64,000 nt of DNA, taken from the NCBI GenBank assembly GCA_949130485.1, contig OX422196.1, positions 6,865,554-6,929,553 on the forward strand, in the 5' to 3' direction. Positions within the stretch are counted from its first letter, which is position 1. Every line of letters starts with the position of its first letter. Source of the DNA: Agelas oroides. Its lineage: Eukaryota; Porifera; Demospongiae; Agelasida; Agelasidae. Shown here in pieces: positions 34,901 to 45,906 of the stretch. A program made the translations under genes and the position numbers. The notes beneath the pieces were generated by a model. It was not told the DNA's origin and ran no database searches. It was given only the letters and a program-made list of their open reading frames with translations.

Positions 34901-35961
34901 AGCTGACTGGGGGTAGATCTTGGACTTAGGTAGTGTTTGACAAAACTTTCGGTTTGCAAAGTTTCTCTGGCATGCAGGTAAAGGCATACCAGCATACATG
35001 CATGTGCAATGAAGAGTGCGTTGGAGAAGAGGAGGACAGACGTACTTTATAGTTGCCCTTGAAAACCCTTGTCACCTCCAGTGTGTAAACACAGGGCTGA
35101 GATCTCCCTATCCACTGAATGTATTCACTCGAGCTTCTATCATTGAATGGACAAGAGTAGAAGCAATCACTTTCAGTTCTGTTCACAACAGGAGGCAAGT
35201 CGGTAGTCACATTCTCCACAGTAATACCTGCATGTGTGAGTATGTAGAGAAAATGTTGTGTGGATGGGGGTAGTTACCTCAGTGGAATGTTTTGCTGAGT
35301 TTGCAGGAAAAGACCCATAGCAGTCATGATAAGTTAAGCCTATTTAATACAGGTAGACAGCTACAAAACTGGGTGCAGCTACACCCTCAAGTGAAGTGGC
35401 TTGTGCTGCCGAAACATGTGGCTACTTCGTTTAATGACGGCATACAAAATTTTTGCCAAATAATGCAGGAGCCTGCTGACCGTGACCCACAAACAACCTG
35501 AATTGTTAGAGGGAGTCTCGACAGAAAACTGGGCGGGGCTGCTCAATTGGCAAACTGATCTCAGTTGTGGTTGTGTTGGTTGTGTACGCCTTACCTGAGC
35601 CAGCGAGTAAAGTGGCTTGTGCCGAACATGTGGCTACTTCATAAGATGACGGTATACAGAATCTTTCGTCCGGCAACCTCGTCCTGTTCACCACCTCCAC
35701 ATTCACGACGCTCGTGTTGCCCGTTGCGAACGTGTAGTCCTGGCACTGGAGATTAGCGTCTCCACTCGCTGGAATGCAGTTACAGGTGGCTCCGACAACT
35801 CGAGCCGTGTACACGTCAGGTCTGCTGTACTCTCCACAGAAGCCCTCTTCAATGGCTTGTGTCCTGGGACGGTTGAATGAACCCGGAAAACAGGAACAAG
35901 AAAACACGACGCCAGGGAGGGCACAGAACAGCAGCAACAAACAGAACACCTTCATGGCCAT
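31996..35961 (-). CDS. TIMP-like NTR protein fused to a six-Cys module, transmembrane
   Basis: Six exons on the minus strand: 35595-35961, 35046-35227, 33658-34221, 33343-33436, 32489-32646, 31996-32079; 1449 nt, 482 aa. Signal peptide, then CSC and the two-part NTR domain as in the other TIMP-like genes. In exon 3 the NTR end (LLTQLASGC) runs without an intron into a short Thr-rich linker and a six-Cys module very close to modules 3-5 of the gene at 17370; the 94-bp exon carries the sixth Cys. Then a transmembrane helix (VVLGGLVFLIVLAGIAVCVG) and a 28-codon cytoplasmic exon (HRPKAKSLNEK). The start at 35961 (MAMKV) is preferred; an in-frame ATG at 35988 would add nine residues before the signal peptide. 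The flanking intron also matches the six-Cys gene, showing the module was copied. Confidence 0.85.
32689..32756. repeat. GTGTGTGTGCAT microsatellite
   Basis: (TG)n with regular GCATG interruptions just upstream (in transcript sense) of the transmembrane exon. Equivalent tracts flank the same exon in the paralogues (about 38333-38395 and 46617-46640), so it was duplicated with the genes. Confidence 0.85.
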
Positions 35962-36191
35962 GATCGTGTAGGAGGTGTAGCTACTCATAGAGCTACTACT
36001 GCACTCAAGAGCGAGCGGAAATGAAAAATAACGTCATCATGCGCTCTTGTGTACTTACATGTACGTGCGTTCATGAGTATGTAGGCACAGATTATAGCCT
36101 CGTTCCCAGTCCTCCCAACCATGTGGCTTGCTGTGATTGGAGGTCTGGGAACAAGGCATTGGATTGAAACATGAATGTAACATCCACTGTC

Positions 36192-36674
36192 CATAGGCGC
36201 CGGAAGCACTTCGAATTTGGGGGGGCACAGTTGTAGCGCGGCGGCCGCTTTGCGGCCGTAGGGAGGGGTGCGGGATTAGTCTCGCAAGCCAGACCCAACC
36301 AACCCAGCGCGGATCGCTTTCAGTAAAGCGATCCGCGCTGGGGTTGGTTGGGTCTGGCTTGCGAGACTAGTGCGGGATGGGGTTTCCCCCCTCCCGCGCG
36401 AAGCGCGGTAGCTCAGAGTCACGGTACCGTACTTGAAAAGGTCAGAATGGCCGCGAGACTACAGGAAGCTAACCCACTTCTTCCATTCGCCGGCAACCTG
36501 GTAACGTTACAAGGTGTGTACTTTTTACCTCAGTGTCACTTATTTTCTTAGCTGCAGGTAGCCAAGTGTCAAGCGTTCTCTGGCTCGCTCGAAAATGCGC
36601 GTGCCCCCCCGTGCCCCCCAGCCTCAAGGTTTGGGGGTCACGTGCCCCCCGGCCCCCCGGTTCCGTCGCCTATG
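36192..36674. mobile_element. DNA element with CATAGGCGNCGGAA ends
   Basis: Left CATAGGCGCCGGAA, right TTCCGTCGCCTATG, GC-rich subterminal G and C runs and no ORF. A second hairpin element (36277-36369) is nested inside. It lies upstream of the 31996-35961 gene. Confidence 0.75.
36277..36369. mobile_element. Foldback MITE with TAGTCTCGCNAGCCAGAC ends
   Basis: Nearly perfect 93-bp hairpin, TAGTCTCGCAAGCCAGACCC to its complement, inserted in the CATAGGCG element. Same family: 49041-49091, and a single end at about 55541. Confidence 0.85.
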
Positions 36675-36937
36675 ACATCTTGCGGCAAAGTGCCATCTTG
36701 TTTTGCAAAGATCGAATCCTGTCACAAATTTGATGCTGCCTGTTACCTTGCAAAATCCTTCACTGGTTCCACTCTGTGACATTGAGAATCCAACTGGCAT
36801 TTTACATAGTCAACAGACACAGAAACACGTCTGCATATTCATTCCAAAGCTGCAGCTGAATGGCAGCACTCTGGGACCTATATAAATGTGCAATAATCAA
36901 TTGCTATGAAAAGTAAGATGGCATAATTATGGATCAC

Positions 36938-37260
36938 TTCTCTTTCCCCTTGGTCAAGCTTCTCCACACCTGAACAGCTTGAACACATTCTCCTTCAGAG
37001 GAGCTATTGTGTGCATGTGCCAGGGTGAGCATGAGTGATATCCAACACTACATTCTCCTTCAGAGGAGCTATTGTGTGCATGTGCCAGGGAAAGGCCGCT
37101 ACGTACCAACAAGCATGCTACTTTATACTCAACTCGGTGGTAGTCTTCCATACCTTATATAGTTTTAGAAGAGGCTTTGCGATTCTGAAATATAGTATTG
37201 GGTAAAGACACACAACTAAGTAAGCAGGTAGACAATCTTTCTAGGAGCATGTGGTGGACT
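36938..37260 (-). pseudogene. Remnant of ADA2 3' exons (copy 1)
   Basis: Matches the ADA2 exon at 51112-51188 and its surroundings: GGTCAAGCTTCTC, ACATTCTCCTTCAG and GGAGCTATTGTGTGCATGTG, followed by degraded counterparts of exon 51259-51281 (GCTTTGCGATTCTGAAATAT). The core is itself duplicated (about 36990 and 37050). No open frame. It lies just upstream of the start of a TIMP-like gene, the position the live ADA2 tail holds beside the copy at 45907. Confidence 0.8.
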
Positions 37261-37658
37261 CAACTTTCTGGTATATTGGTTTCCTCTGTTAGTAGAGGTG
37301 CATAATGTACCTATAGTATACATTGGTGCACTTTGCACTTCCAGAGTAACTGCACTTACAACAATTCTCAGCCTAAAAATCATTGCTGCATGCTTTTATG
37401 CATGCACATGACATGCACACGTGTGCATGTCATGTATGTTCTATCTTTAAAACAGTGTTGGATGGGTGATTACAAGAAAATCTGCACTAACAAACAAACT
37501 TCAAGTATAAGTAGGGATTGTGGCCTCAGGTAGAATGATATAAAAATGAAGGTAAATATATACATCTTCAGTACTGATGGAGTTCTCATTGATATACAAC
37601 ACACACTACATACAATACAGTAACATTACATCTTGCAGCACTGCATGCCTACTGCTGC

Positions 37659-40600
37659 TCACTCCTTTTCATCGATTGCAGTTTTTCCACTCTCCACATT
37701 GTAGGATGACTTCTCATTCAGGGACTTGGCTTTAGGGCGGTGCTGAAGAGTACAAAAAGTTTCCATTCATATATACGTTACCCAAAGTTACTTGTGCAAG
37801 AGACTCCTATTATAGCAGTCCTAGCTGTGCTAAGCAGGGCCATATGATACTTCTTCACCAATCAGATTTGGCAGCTGCATTTAGCTACCGACTACATTCA
37901 CGGCATACATTCACGGCATGTACATGTAGCTCTTTAGTCCCCATCTTGCCAGGCTGCTCACTGCTGTGATATTCTGCCTATGAAGAGGATGTAGCAGAGT
38001 TTCTGCCCATGTAGCTACACTGGTAATTGTGGAAAAGTTGTGAGCATGCCTGTTGGCAACCCTAACCCTCTTAACATCCTGCTCAGTACATGCAGTACAC
38101 ATCATAGAGACATACCTCAATCATAAAGAGCCCAATGTTAGAAGTAGGATGTTGGTAGCCGTACACAAGGACACCCACACATACTGCTATTCCTGCCAAC
38201 ACTATCAAGAACACAAGTCCTCCCAAAACAACTCCTGCAACAGCTCCAGAGGATAGGGGACCTTGTGGACCAAGGGATATGGTAGTATGATGGATAAAGA
38301 TAAATGCAAGATAGACAACACACATGTAATAAATGTGTGTGTGTGTGTGCATGTATGTGTTGGGTATATGTTATTGCATGTGTGTATGTACAAGCATTGT
38401 GAGGATGGAGTGCATGTACATGTCTTTTGATACAGATACAGTACTGTGATTGTGGGGGGGCAATTTTTTCTGCATTTCATGACTCGGCACAGCATTACAT
38501 ACAGCTGTCTGACCACCTCATGGATGGTCAATGCCATTGTTGCGTTGGCTAAATAGTAGTGTAATTATGCATGCAATTTTGGTATGCAAGTAAACCTTGG
38601 TCTTATTTTGAATAGGAGGTGAATGGCTGTTGTTCTGGGACAACAGCTCATTGAAAGCTTTATAAACAGTATGCAAGATTTTGCATTTCAATGCAGAAGA
38701 AAGGCTACTGAGGATAACTTTACATTTCCTGTTTCAGGCATATAATAGTGAACCGAAAGTCAATGCTGAGACTCAAGTAAAAAAGATGCAGAGGAAGGAG
38801 CATCTAACTCGGTAGCATGAGCTGGAGTTATGCAAACTCAGAAGCATGACAGGGACAGGCCCCACCCACTGTGACTAGGGATAAGCCATGTGTCTGGAAG
38901 GTGTCACCATTTATAATACCACCATGGTGGGAGTAGTTAGTCATAATATCCTGGGTAGGGAACTTCCCATGACAGCACTGAAATCACAATGAATGGGGAC
39001 ATGCATCACAGGGGAAGGTTGTCTACCAAGCTTGAGCTTACTAACTTATCTGTGTTATAGCTGTAGTGTCAGTGGAACCTGTAACATGTTCAACAAGAAC
39101 AGCAGAGGCCATGAAAGTTGTTAAAGGCCTCACTAAAAATGGAGTGTAGCAGAGGTTCACTAATCAAATTGCACTGGATTGTCATTCATAACTGCAATCA
39201 TGGAGCTGAGAAGAATAGCAAATTGTGTACATAAAGAAATGCTAAGCTGTAGGTTTCCTGGGACCTGATTTGATGTGCAATCACCTTTACACCCTGAAGC
39301 AAGTTGTGTCATGAGGTTGAGCTCACTGCTGGAATAACTGGCCACAGTAGACCACTCATTGATGGGGTTGCAGGCACCCCCTATGCCCACAACATATTCT
39401 TCTTGGAGCTGAAGCAGTATGCCAGGAGCCCCACATGAGGTCAGTGCATCTGGACCAGGAACAACCAGTATTCCACCTTGCTGTAAACAGTGCAAAAATG
39501 TAACATTAGTACAGTGTTCCATGGCACAGCATAGTACCCCTAGAAACACCTACTTAACTTCTAATCTGTTTCTGGTCCACTTTTCATGCAAATTAAATGT
39601 TTGGTGAGTCAGTACACTCTGGTTTTGAGCTTTTGATAATGCATGAGTGCTAAAGGGTGCAAGGGTATCCCTACTATAGAGAGAAAGTTATTGAAGTGGA
39701 TTCTGTGTGTGACTATGTATGTGTACATGCATGCCGACATATATAGCATAAAGAGTGCATTGGAGAAGAAGAGGACAAACTTACTGTGTAGTTGCCTTTG
39801 AAAACCCTTGTCACCTCCACCGTGTAAACACAGGGCTGTGATGTTAACCACTGAATGTATTCACTGGAGCTCCTATCATTGAATGGACAAGAGTAGAAGC
39901 AATCACTGTCCGTTCTGTTCACAACAGGAGGCAGGTTGGTGGTTACACTATTGATAGTGACATCTGCATGGAGAGTGTATAGAGAAAACATTGCATATAA
40001 TCTCAAACACAGGGCAACTGTGAGGTGCATCTCCAATTAAGAGTAATTTTCAAGTCAATAGCATCATGTTAGAGAAAGCCAAATTCATGTGGTGCGCACA
40101 AACTGTGAGGGTCCCAGTTTTCTCTGCTCTTCTCCTCCCCTTATACAGAATCGCTTACCAACGTAGAAGAAAATAGCGCACTTGCAGTGACCCCGAGTGT
40201 TTTTTACCTATGTTGAACATGGGTCCAAAAATAGATGTGGGGGCCTTGATCAGCTGAGACTCGAGAACAAGTGTGTGCCTTGCTATGCTGTTCCTGAAAT
40301 GATTCCTCAATGCTTGGTGTTCCTGCTTGACTTCTACCTGAGCAAGTTGCCACCGTATGCATTTACAGAAGATGTTCTGTATTGTAGGCCAAAAGCAAAA
40401 GGCCCTGTTGATGATGCCAGTCCATGGTATGAAGCTGTTCCTGTTGGCAAGAACAAACTGGTAAAAGAAATGTGTGAGGAAGCTGGTATCCCTCCAAAAA
40501 CGAACCATTCTCTTCGTGCAACTGGCGCGACTACCTTGTTTCAAAGCAATGTACCCGAAAAAATAATTCAGAAAACCACTGGCCATCGGTCCATAGAAGC

Positions 40601-43517
40601 TTTGCGCAAATATGAGAGGTTGTCCGATAAACAGCAAGAAGCTGTGTCTAGGGTCATGATGTCATCTCGGCCCACGTCATTCCAAGAACAGTTGGTCAAC
40701 AAAGATACCAGTGCAGTAAACTTAGCAGAAGTCAAGCATCTGGAGCTAGTGATGTTGGGAGGATATTTGGCAATCTAACGAACTGCACGATTGGAAAAAT
40801 TAATACCGTAGTGTCCCGCAAATACGCCCCCCCTTTTGCAACCTTAGCCTTAGTACAAAGCGCAGGGGGGCTTATACGCGGGATGCGACATTTTCTCTCG
40901 CGATTACGCCCTCCCTCGATCGAGAAATATGAGCGGTTCTGTGGATGCTGGCTTCGTTCTTCATGCACTGCTATTCCACCACGGAGACCTTGAACCTGAC
41001 TGTATAGGAGTTTCAACGAGGGGCGGAACGAGCCCGAAGCGCGAGGCGTCGCCGAGCGTAGAACGCGAGGCGGAGAGATGCTCCCAACGTTAGCGGTAAG
41101 ATGGCGAGCTTCAGCGTTGATGGACGAGGAAGCAGGGCGCTTCCGCGAAGTAGCTGGCGTGTCCATCGTTGCTGCAGGCGATCCGCGTTCGCGGTAGACA
41201 ATTTAACAGTAGAAAGCCGAGTGGCTTGAATAAACTTGCGATGGAGTTGAGCGGTTCTGTGGATGCTGGCTTCGCTCTTGCGCTGTGTAGGAGTTTCGAC
41301 GAGGGGGGGGGGGGGCTTATGCGCGGGATAAAAATACCCCTGCAAGACTTTGCGCTAAACATGCAGGGGGGGCTTATGCGCGAGGGTGGGCGTATTAGCG
41401 GGACACTACGGTATTAACATAAATCCTGCAGTTACTGTGCAGCACTCACTCACAGTAAAAGAAGAGTTCGATGACATAGTGAAATATTTTAGACGTGGCT
41501 CAATTCTAAGAGAGACTACATTTTTTTTTTGTTTTGCTGTCCTGTACAAAAGTGGAATGCTCTTGTGTATGTACCTTTGGTTAACTTGTTAATGCTAATT
41601 TTGATTGCCATATTCCATTGGATTTCTTGTGGAATATATTCCACAGGAAATCCTGTGGAATATGGGTTTTGCGCGTGATCTTCACCGTATAAACTGTTGT
41701 CGGCGCCTTTGATAGTATGGCTTCCCATGATACAAATGTAGCTAACCTTGAATATGAACTCAGTAATATAGAGTAACCAATCAATTATCGGACACCCCAC
41801 ATTATCGGACGGCTGCATAGCACGAATGGGAGTAACAACGGCCCTTGTTTCTGATCCAGTAGGTAGGTTGATGCAACTGCTACGTGCACCCCAAATTTGA
41901 GCTTTATAGATCAGTGAATGTGGACGCTATGCCCCAATAAAGGGCGGTGTCCGATGGTCGCGACCATCGGACGAAACTACCGATCTACGGACGACGAAGT
42001 CCTATAAAGCGAGGGAGGCAGCACTGTCCACCAAACTTGGTGTTCAGCTGCAGCTATCCTTCCTCTACCTAACCTCCAATTATCAGCGATTCTGTTGTTG
42101 AACGGAGACAAGTGTCGCGTGAAGAAGCGAGTAGGTTCAACCCATCAATCATCGGACGAGAATGAGCATGCGTATATGGACATTTTGACATTGGAAAGGC
42201 TTTTGGAAGGTAAGAATCCTTCAAAAGTAGGTGAATAGTCTGACATAGTATGTACCAGTAGCTAGTGGTAAATAGGCTGTATACGAAGTGTGGAACGTGT
42301 GATAAGTAGCCTGTATATTGGAAGTGTGCATGGAACGTGGTATAGCATACTTCTCTGCAGCATGACACAGCTTATCACACGTTCCACACTTCGTATGTAG
42401 CCTACTCACCACTAGCTACTGGTACATACTATGTCAGACTATTCACCTACTTTTGAAGGATTCTTACCTTCCAAAAGCCTTTTCAACTTCACGTGCTTTG
42501 TCAAAATGTCCATATACGCATGCTCATTCTCGTCCGATGATTGATGGGTTGAACCTACTCGCTTCTTCACGCGACACTTGTCTCCGTTCAACAACAGAAT
42601 CGCTGATAATTGGAGGTTAGGTAGAGCAAGGATAGCTGCAGCTGAACACCAAGTTTGGTGGACAGTGCTGCCTCCCTCGCTTTATAGGACCTCGTCGTCC
42701 GTGGATCGGTAGCTTCGTCCGATGGTCGCGACCATCGGACACTGCCCTTTATTGGGGCAGAGCGTCCACATTCACTGATCTACAAAGCTCAAATTTGGGG
42801 TGCACGTAGCAGTTGCATCAACCTATCTACTGGATCAGAAACAAGGGCCGTTGTTACTCCCATTCGTGCTATGCAGCCGTCCGATAATGTGGGGTGTCCG
42901 ATAATTGATTGGTTACTCTAGTGATATCATAACCAGTTGGGCAAAAAAGTGGTCTTGCCCAAACTGGATCAGTCGGAGTGGTGCCACTGCCACTGGTTTT
43001 GAATTAAAAGATGGCCATACCTCTTGTGTGAGGGGGGAAAAATCCCAGCTGCCATACAATCAGTTGGCAATCAGGCATTTATTAGCCTCTTTCCCAGGTC
43101 TTCTAAACCCAGCATCTTGTCTATTAATAGAGCTGCTCAATTACCAAGCCTGATTTATACACACTTACTGCGTGAACCAGCAAGAGAAGTGGCAAGTCCT
43201 GAACATGGGGCTACTCCATATGACGTGCCACACACTAACTCCAGTATTCTGTTCACCACCTCCACATTCACGACCCTCGTGCTGCCTGTTGCAAACGTGT
43301 AGTCCTGGCACTGTAGGTTGGCGTATCCACTCGCTGGGATGCAGTTACAGGTGGCTCCGACAACTCGAGCTGTGTACACGTCGGAACTGCTGTACTCTGA
43401 ACAGAAGCTGTCTTCAATGGCTCGTGTCCTGGGACGGTTGAAAGAACCTGACACACAGGAACATGAAAATGCGACGCTGGGAAGGGCACATAACAGAAAC
43501 AGGCAGAGCACCTTCAT
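37659..43517 (-). CDS. TIMP-like NTR protein, transmembrane, with altered splice acceptor
   Basis: Five exons on the minus strand: 43169-43517, 39785-39963, 39285-39480, 38116-38261, 37659-37742; about 317 aa. Signal peptide, CSC start, NTR domain, one transmembrane helix and the HRPKAKS cytoplasmic exon. There is no six-Cys module, so the NTR exon (ending LASGCK) is joined straight to the membrane exon. In the paralogues that exon follows CCCTAG; here the same site reads CCCTTG (38271-38274), so the usual acceptor is lost. The next AG, at 38262-38263, is in the correct phase and would delete three residues (used here). Intron 1 (3.2 kb) is packed with transposons. Membrane-anchored protease inhibition is inferred from family. 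Confidence 0.75.
40197..40778 (+). mobile_element. Crypton-type tyrosine recombinase fragment
   Basis: A 193-aa open frame with the C-terminal half of a eukaryotic tyrosine recombinase: LDQLRLENK, LDFYLSKLP, YCRPKAK, then NHSLRATGAT (H-x-x-R box), GHRS and the tyrosine in LRKYERLS. The N-terminal domain and first catalytic Arg are not seen and a stop lies just upstream, so it is a fragment. The best match is the Crypton/DUF3504 group. It sits in intron 1 of a TIMP-like gene, opposite strand. Confidence 0.8.
40804..41413. mobile_element. Second TACCGTAGTGTCCCG element, different interior
   Basis: Ends TACCGTAGTGTCCCGCAAAT and GTATTAGCGGGACACTACGGTA, as in 12388-12941, but the interior lacks the HIRAN ORF. 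An internal segment is partly repeated (GAGCGGTTCTGTGGATGCTG at 40930 and 41249). It lies 26 bp from the recombinase fragment. Confidence 0.85.
41771..42918. mobile_element. 1.15-kb foldback element with ATCGGAC-rich arms
   Basis: Arms of more than 500 bp start GAGTAACCAATCAATTATCG and end with the exact complement, flanked by TA on both sides (41769-41770, 42919-42920). The unpaired centre is about 42304-42365. Each arm contains several CGATAAT/ATCGGAC motifs and a smaller palindrome (CGATGGTCGCGACCATCG). No ORF. Confidence 0.9.
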
Positions 43518-43924
43518 TCTCGTACACGATCTCTGATATCACGCTCTAGGCTCAAAAACGGTATACCAAAAACGTAGTATTGACTATTGTGTACACCTTG
43601 TCATTTATGACGTCAGCTCATAACTATGGTAATCTAATGAAAGCGAATTATAATTATTTTTGATACAATAATTATTATAGGTAACATAATATTAAGGAAA
43701 TACAATATAGCATTATAGGTTGTATCATGTAGGGATGGAGCTTTGCCAATATGTTGACCTTTGCTTTCATATTATCCCTACCTTGTTTGCATACTTTTTG
43801 GCATGCCATCCCTACATCTTTTTACATTTTTAAGTCTTTATATTTATAGCTAATGTCCATATAAAATAAAAAATTTTGGCACATCACTGAAAACTCCACA
43901 CACCTCAGCTCTGTATCAAGGAAA

Positions 43925-44510
43925 CCATAATTGCTATCATTGTGCAATAATCAAAATTTCAGTTACCAACAGGCCGCCTTTCTAGTTTTCTTCAGTCTTG
44001 GGTAGCTTCAGCAAGGTGAAGCTTCCACTCTTCTGCCTCCTGAATTCTGAAACTAGTAGCCGTTTGTACTGCAAGTAGCTAAGTCTATGGTTGAAAACGA
44101 CACTGCATGGAAGCACAGTATAGGAGAGGTGACAGAAGAAGAACTGCGTGGAGATCATATAAGCCCTCTTCAACAATGGGCAGCTATAAAGAGGCATTTG
44201 GAAAGAAGCTTACATATTAGCTGATATGGTTCTGAATCAAGGAACAGTCAGTTGCTTTGGAAAATAAGACATTGTAAGGATCACCTTTCTTAATTTCCTC
44301 TGTTATAAGTTTCTCTATACCAACAGCATTAGTGATATCAACATCACTATACATTTTCCTTCAGAGGAGCTATTGTGTACATTCACCATGCAGAGAAAGC
44401 TAGTTTTAGAGCCCTAGTGGTTCTGAAATATAGTGCAGGGTGAAGACACATAAGTAAGCAGGTTGACATGTAAACATCTCTCTAGCTGGAAGCATATGGG
44501 GAACTTCAGC
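43925..44510 (-). pseudogene. Remnant of ADA2 3' exons (copy 2)
   Basis: The segment at 43930-44200 matches the ADA2 terminal exon, keeping the peptide YLQYKRLLVSEFRRQKSG, then a frameshift and premature stop (LPKTEEN). The segment at 44277-44470 matches the two preceding exons in order (TCCTTCAGAGGAGCTATTGT, then GGTTCTGAAATATAGTGCAG). It lies immediately upstream of the TIMP-like gene ending at 43517, as the live ADA2 lies beside the copy at 45907. Confidence 0.85.
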
Positions 44511-45220
44511 TGATTTACATTTCATGTGTTAGCCATACTCAGTAAATATGCTTCCCCAATTTGTATGATTGTGTTTTGCAAAGGCACATAGCTAAGGTAA
44601 ACAGGTAAACAGGAGTATCTGCTGGACTTCAACTCACATGCATTCTTTGTTATTGTTGTGCTTGATGAAACAGCAGGGCTTCTGTGTTACTGTATACTTG
44701 TTCAAATAAAACACATGATCCAATCTAGTCCAAGAAATTCAAGTCTGACAATTTAAGGGTGGATCTAACTTAATTAACCCAAGCTAGTAGCTACTAAGGG
44801 TTGATTCAATTTAGTGCATACCAGGAATGAAGCCTCTCATGCAGTTGTCCCTGCCAGTTTATTTGTGATAAGAGATATAGCACATAAATGATCTACTTTA
44901 GTGTTTGAATAGTTTGTTTGTTTGTTTGTTTATTAGTTTTTCCTGCAGCTGCTTCTAATTAAGTATCAAAGAAGCTCACTTCTGGACAAGACTGCATGAG
45001 AACTGAAAAGCAGGAACTTGCATTGCATTTTCGTTTTGACAAAAAGTGCTTGTGTTTGAATCCATTGCAATGCATGATCTAATCTAATGCAAGAAATTCA
45101 TTGCCTGGATTTATGGGTGGATCTACTGTACTTATTCCGATAAAACACATGCAAATTGAATAATTTGGGTGGGCATGTGTTAAGTTACATAGCCAACACT
45201 CAAAAAAACATGTTCAAGTG

Positions 45221-45590
45221 TTTGCTCTCTCCGAACCTGCTGCTAAGGAATGCACTAGCTTTGCTCTCTCCGAACCTGCTGCTAAGGAATGCACTAGCTT
45301 TGCTCTCTCCGAACCTGCTGCTAAGGAATGCACTTTGCTCTCTCCGAACCTGCTGCTAAGGAATGCACTTTGCTCTCTCCGAACCTGCTGCCAAGGAATG
45401 CACTTTGCTCTCTCCGAACCTGCTGCCAAGGAATGCACTAGCTTTGCTCTCTCCGAACCTGCTGCCAAGGAATGCACTTTGCTCTCTCCGAACCTGCTGA
45501 CAAGGAATGCACTTTGCTCTCTCCGAACCTGCTGCCAAGGAATGCACTTTGCTCTCTCCGAACCTGCTGCCAAGGAATGCACTTTGCTCA
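45221..45590. repeat. Minisatellite, 36/39-bp unit, about ten copies
   Basis: Unit TTTGCTCTCTCCGAACCTGC plus TGCYAAGGAATGCAC, with an optional AGC. All unit lengths are multiples of three, which makes long ORFs on both strands; no splice context or start supports coding. Confidence 0.9.
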
Positions 45591-45906
45591 CTGCACATAA
45601 CTGCATGGATGCATTGGTATGTTACACACTTCCAAATATGAGTAACTGAACTTCTAATATTCCTCCGTCTACTTGAATATTGTTGCAGCTTCCATACCCA
45701 CTTATGTTACAGTTCTGGATGAATAGTGATTGAAAGTTGCATGCCATGAGTAAAGCATTTTGGTCAGAAGTATTCCAATCATGATCATGACATTAAAAAT
45801 GTATAAAAATGTACAGAGAGGACGGCAGCCATAAAGTATGCAAACAAGGTAGGGATGATATACAATTTACTATACACAGCATCTTGCAATACTGCATGTC
45901 TGCTGC

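Larger units (their letters stand above)
43518..45906. other. Spacer between two TIMP-like genes
   Basis: Holds the ADA2 remnant (43925-44510) and the minisatellite (45221-45590). The rest is AT-rich without coding support. Confidence 0.7.

Noticed and set aside
40732-41166. 144-aa minus-strand ORF
   Set aside because: Spans the end of one transposon and the recombinase fragment on the other strand; no homology seen.
45214-45606. CRISPR-like or protein-coding array
   Set aside because: Units are head-to-tail with no unique spacers; a eukaryotic minisatellite explains it.
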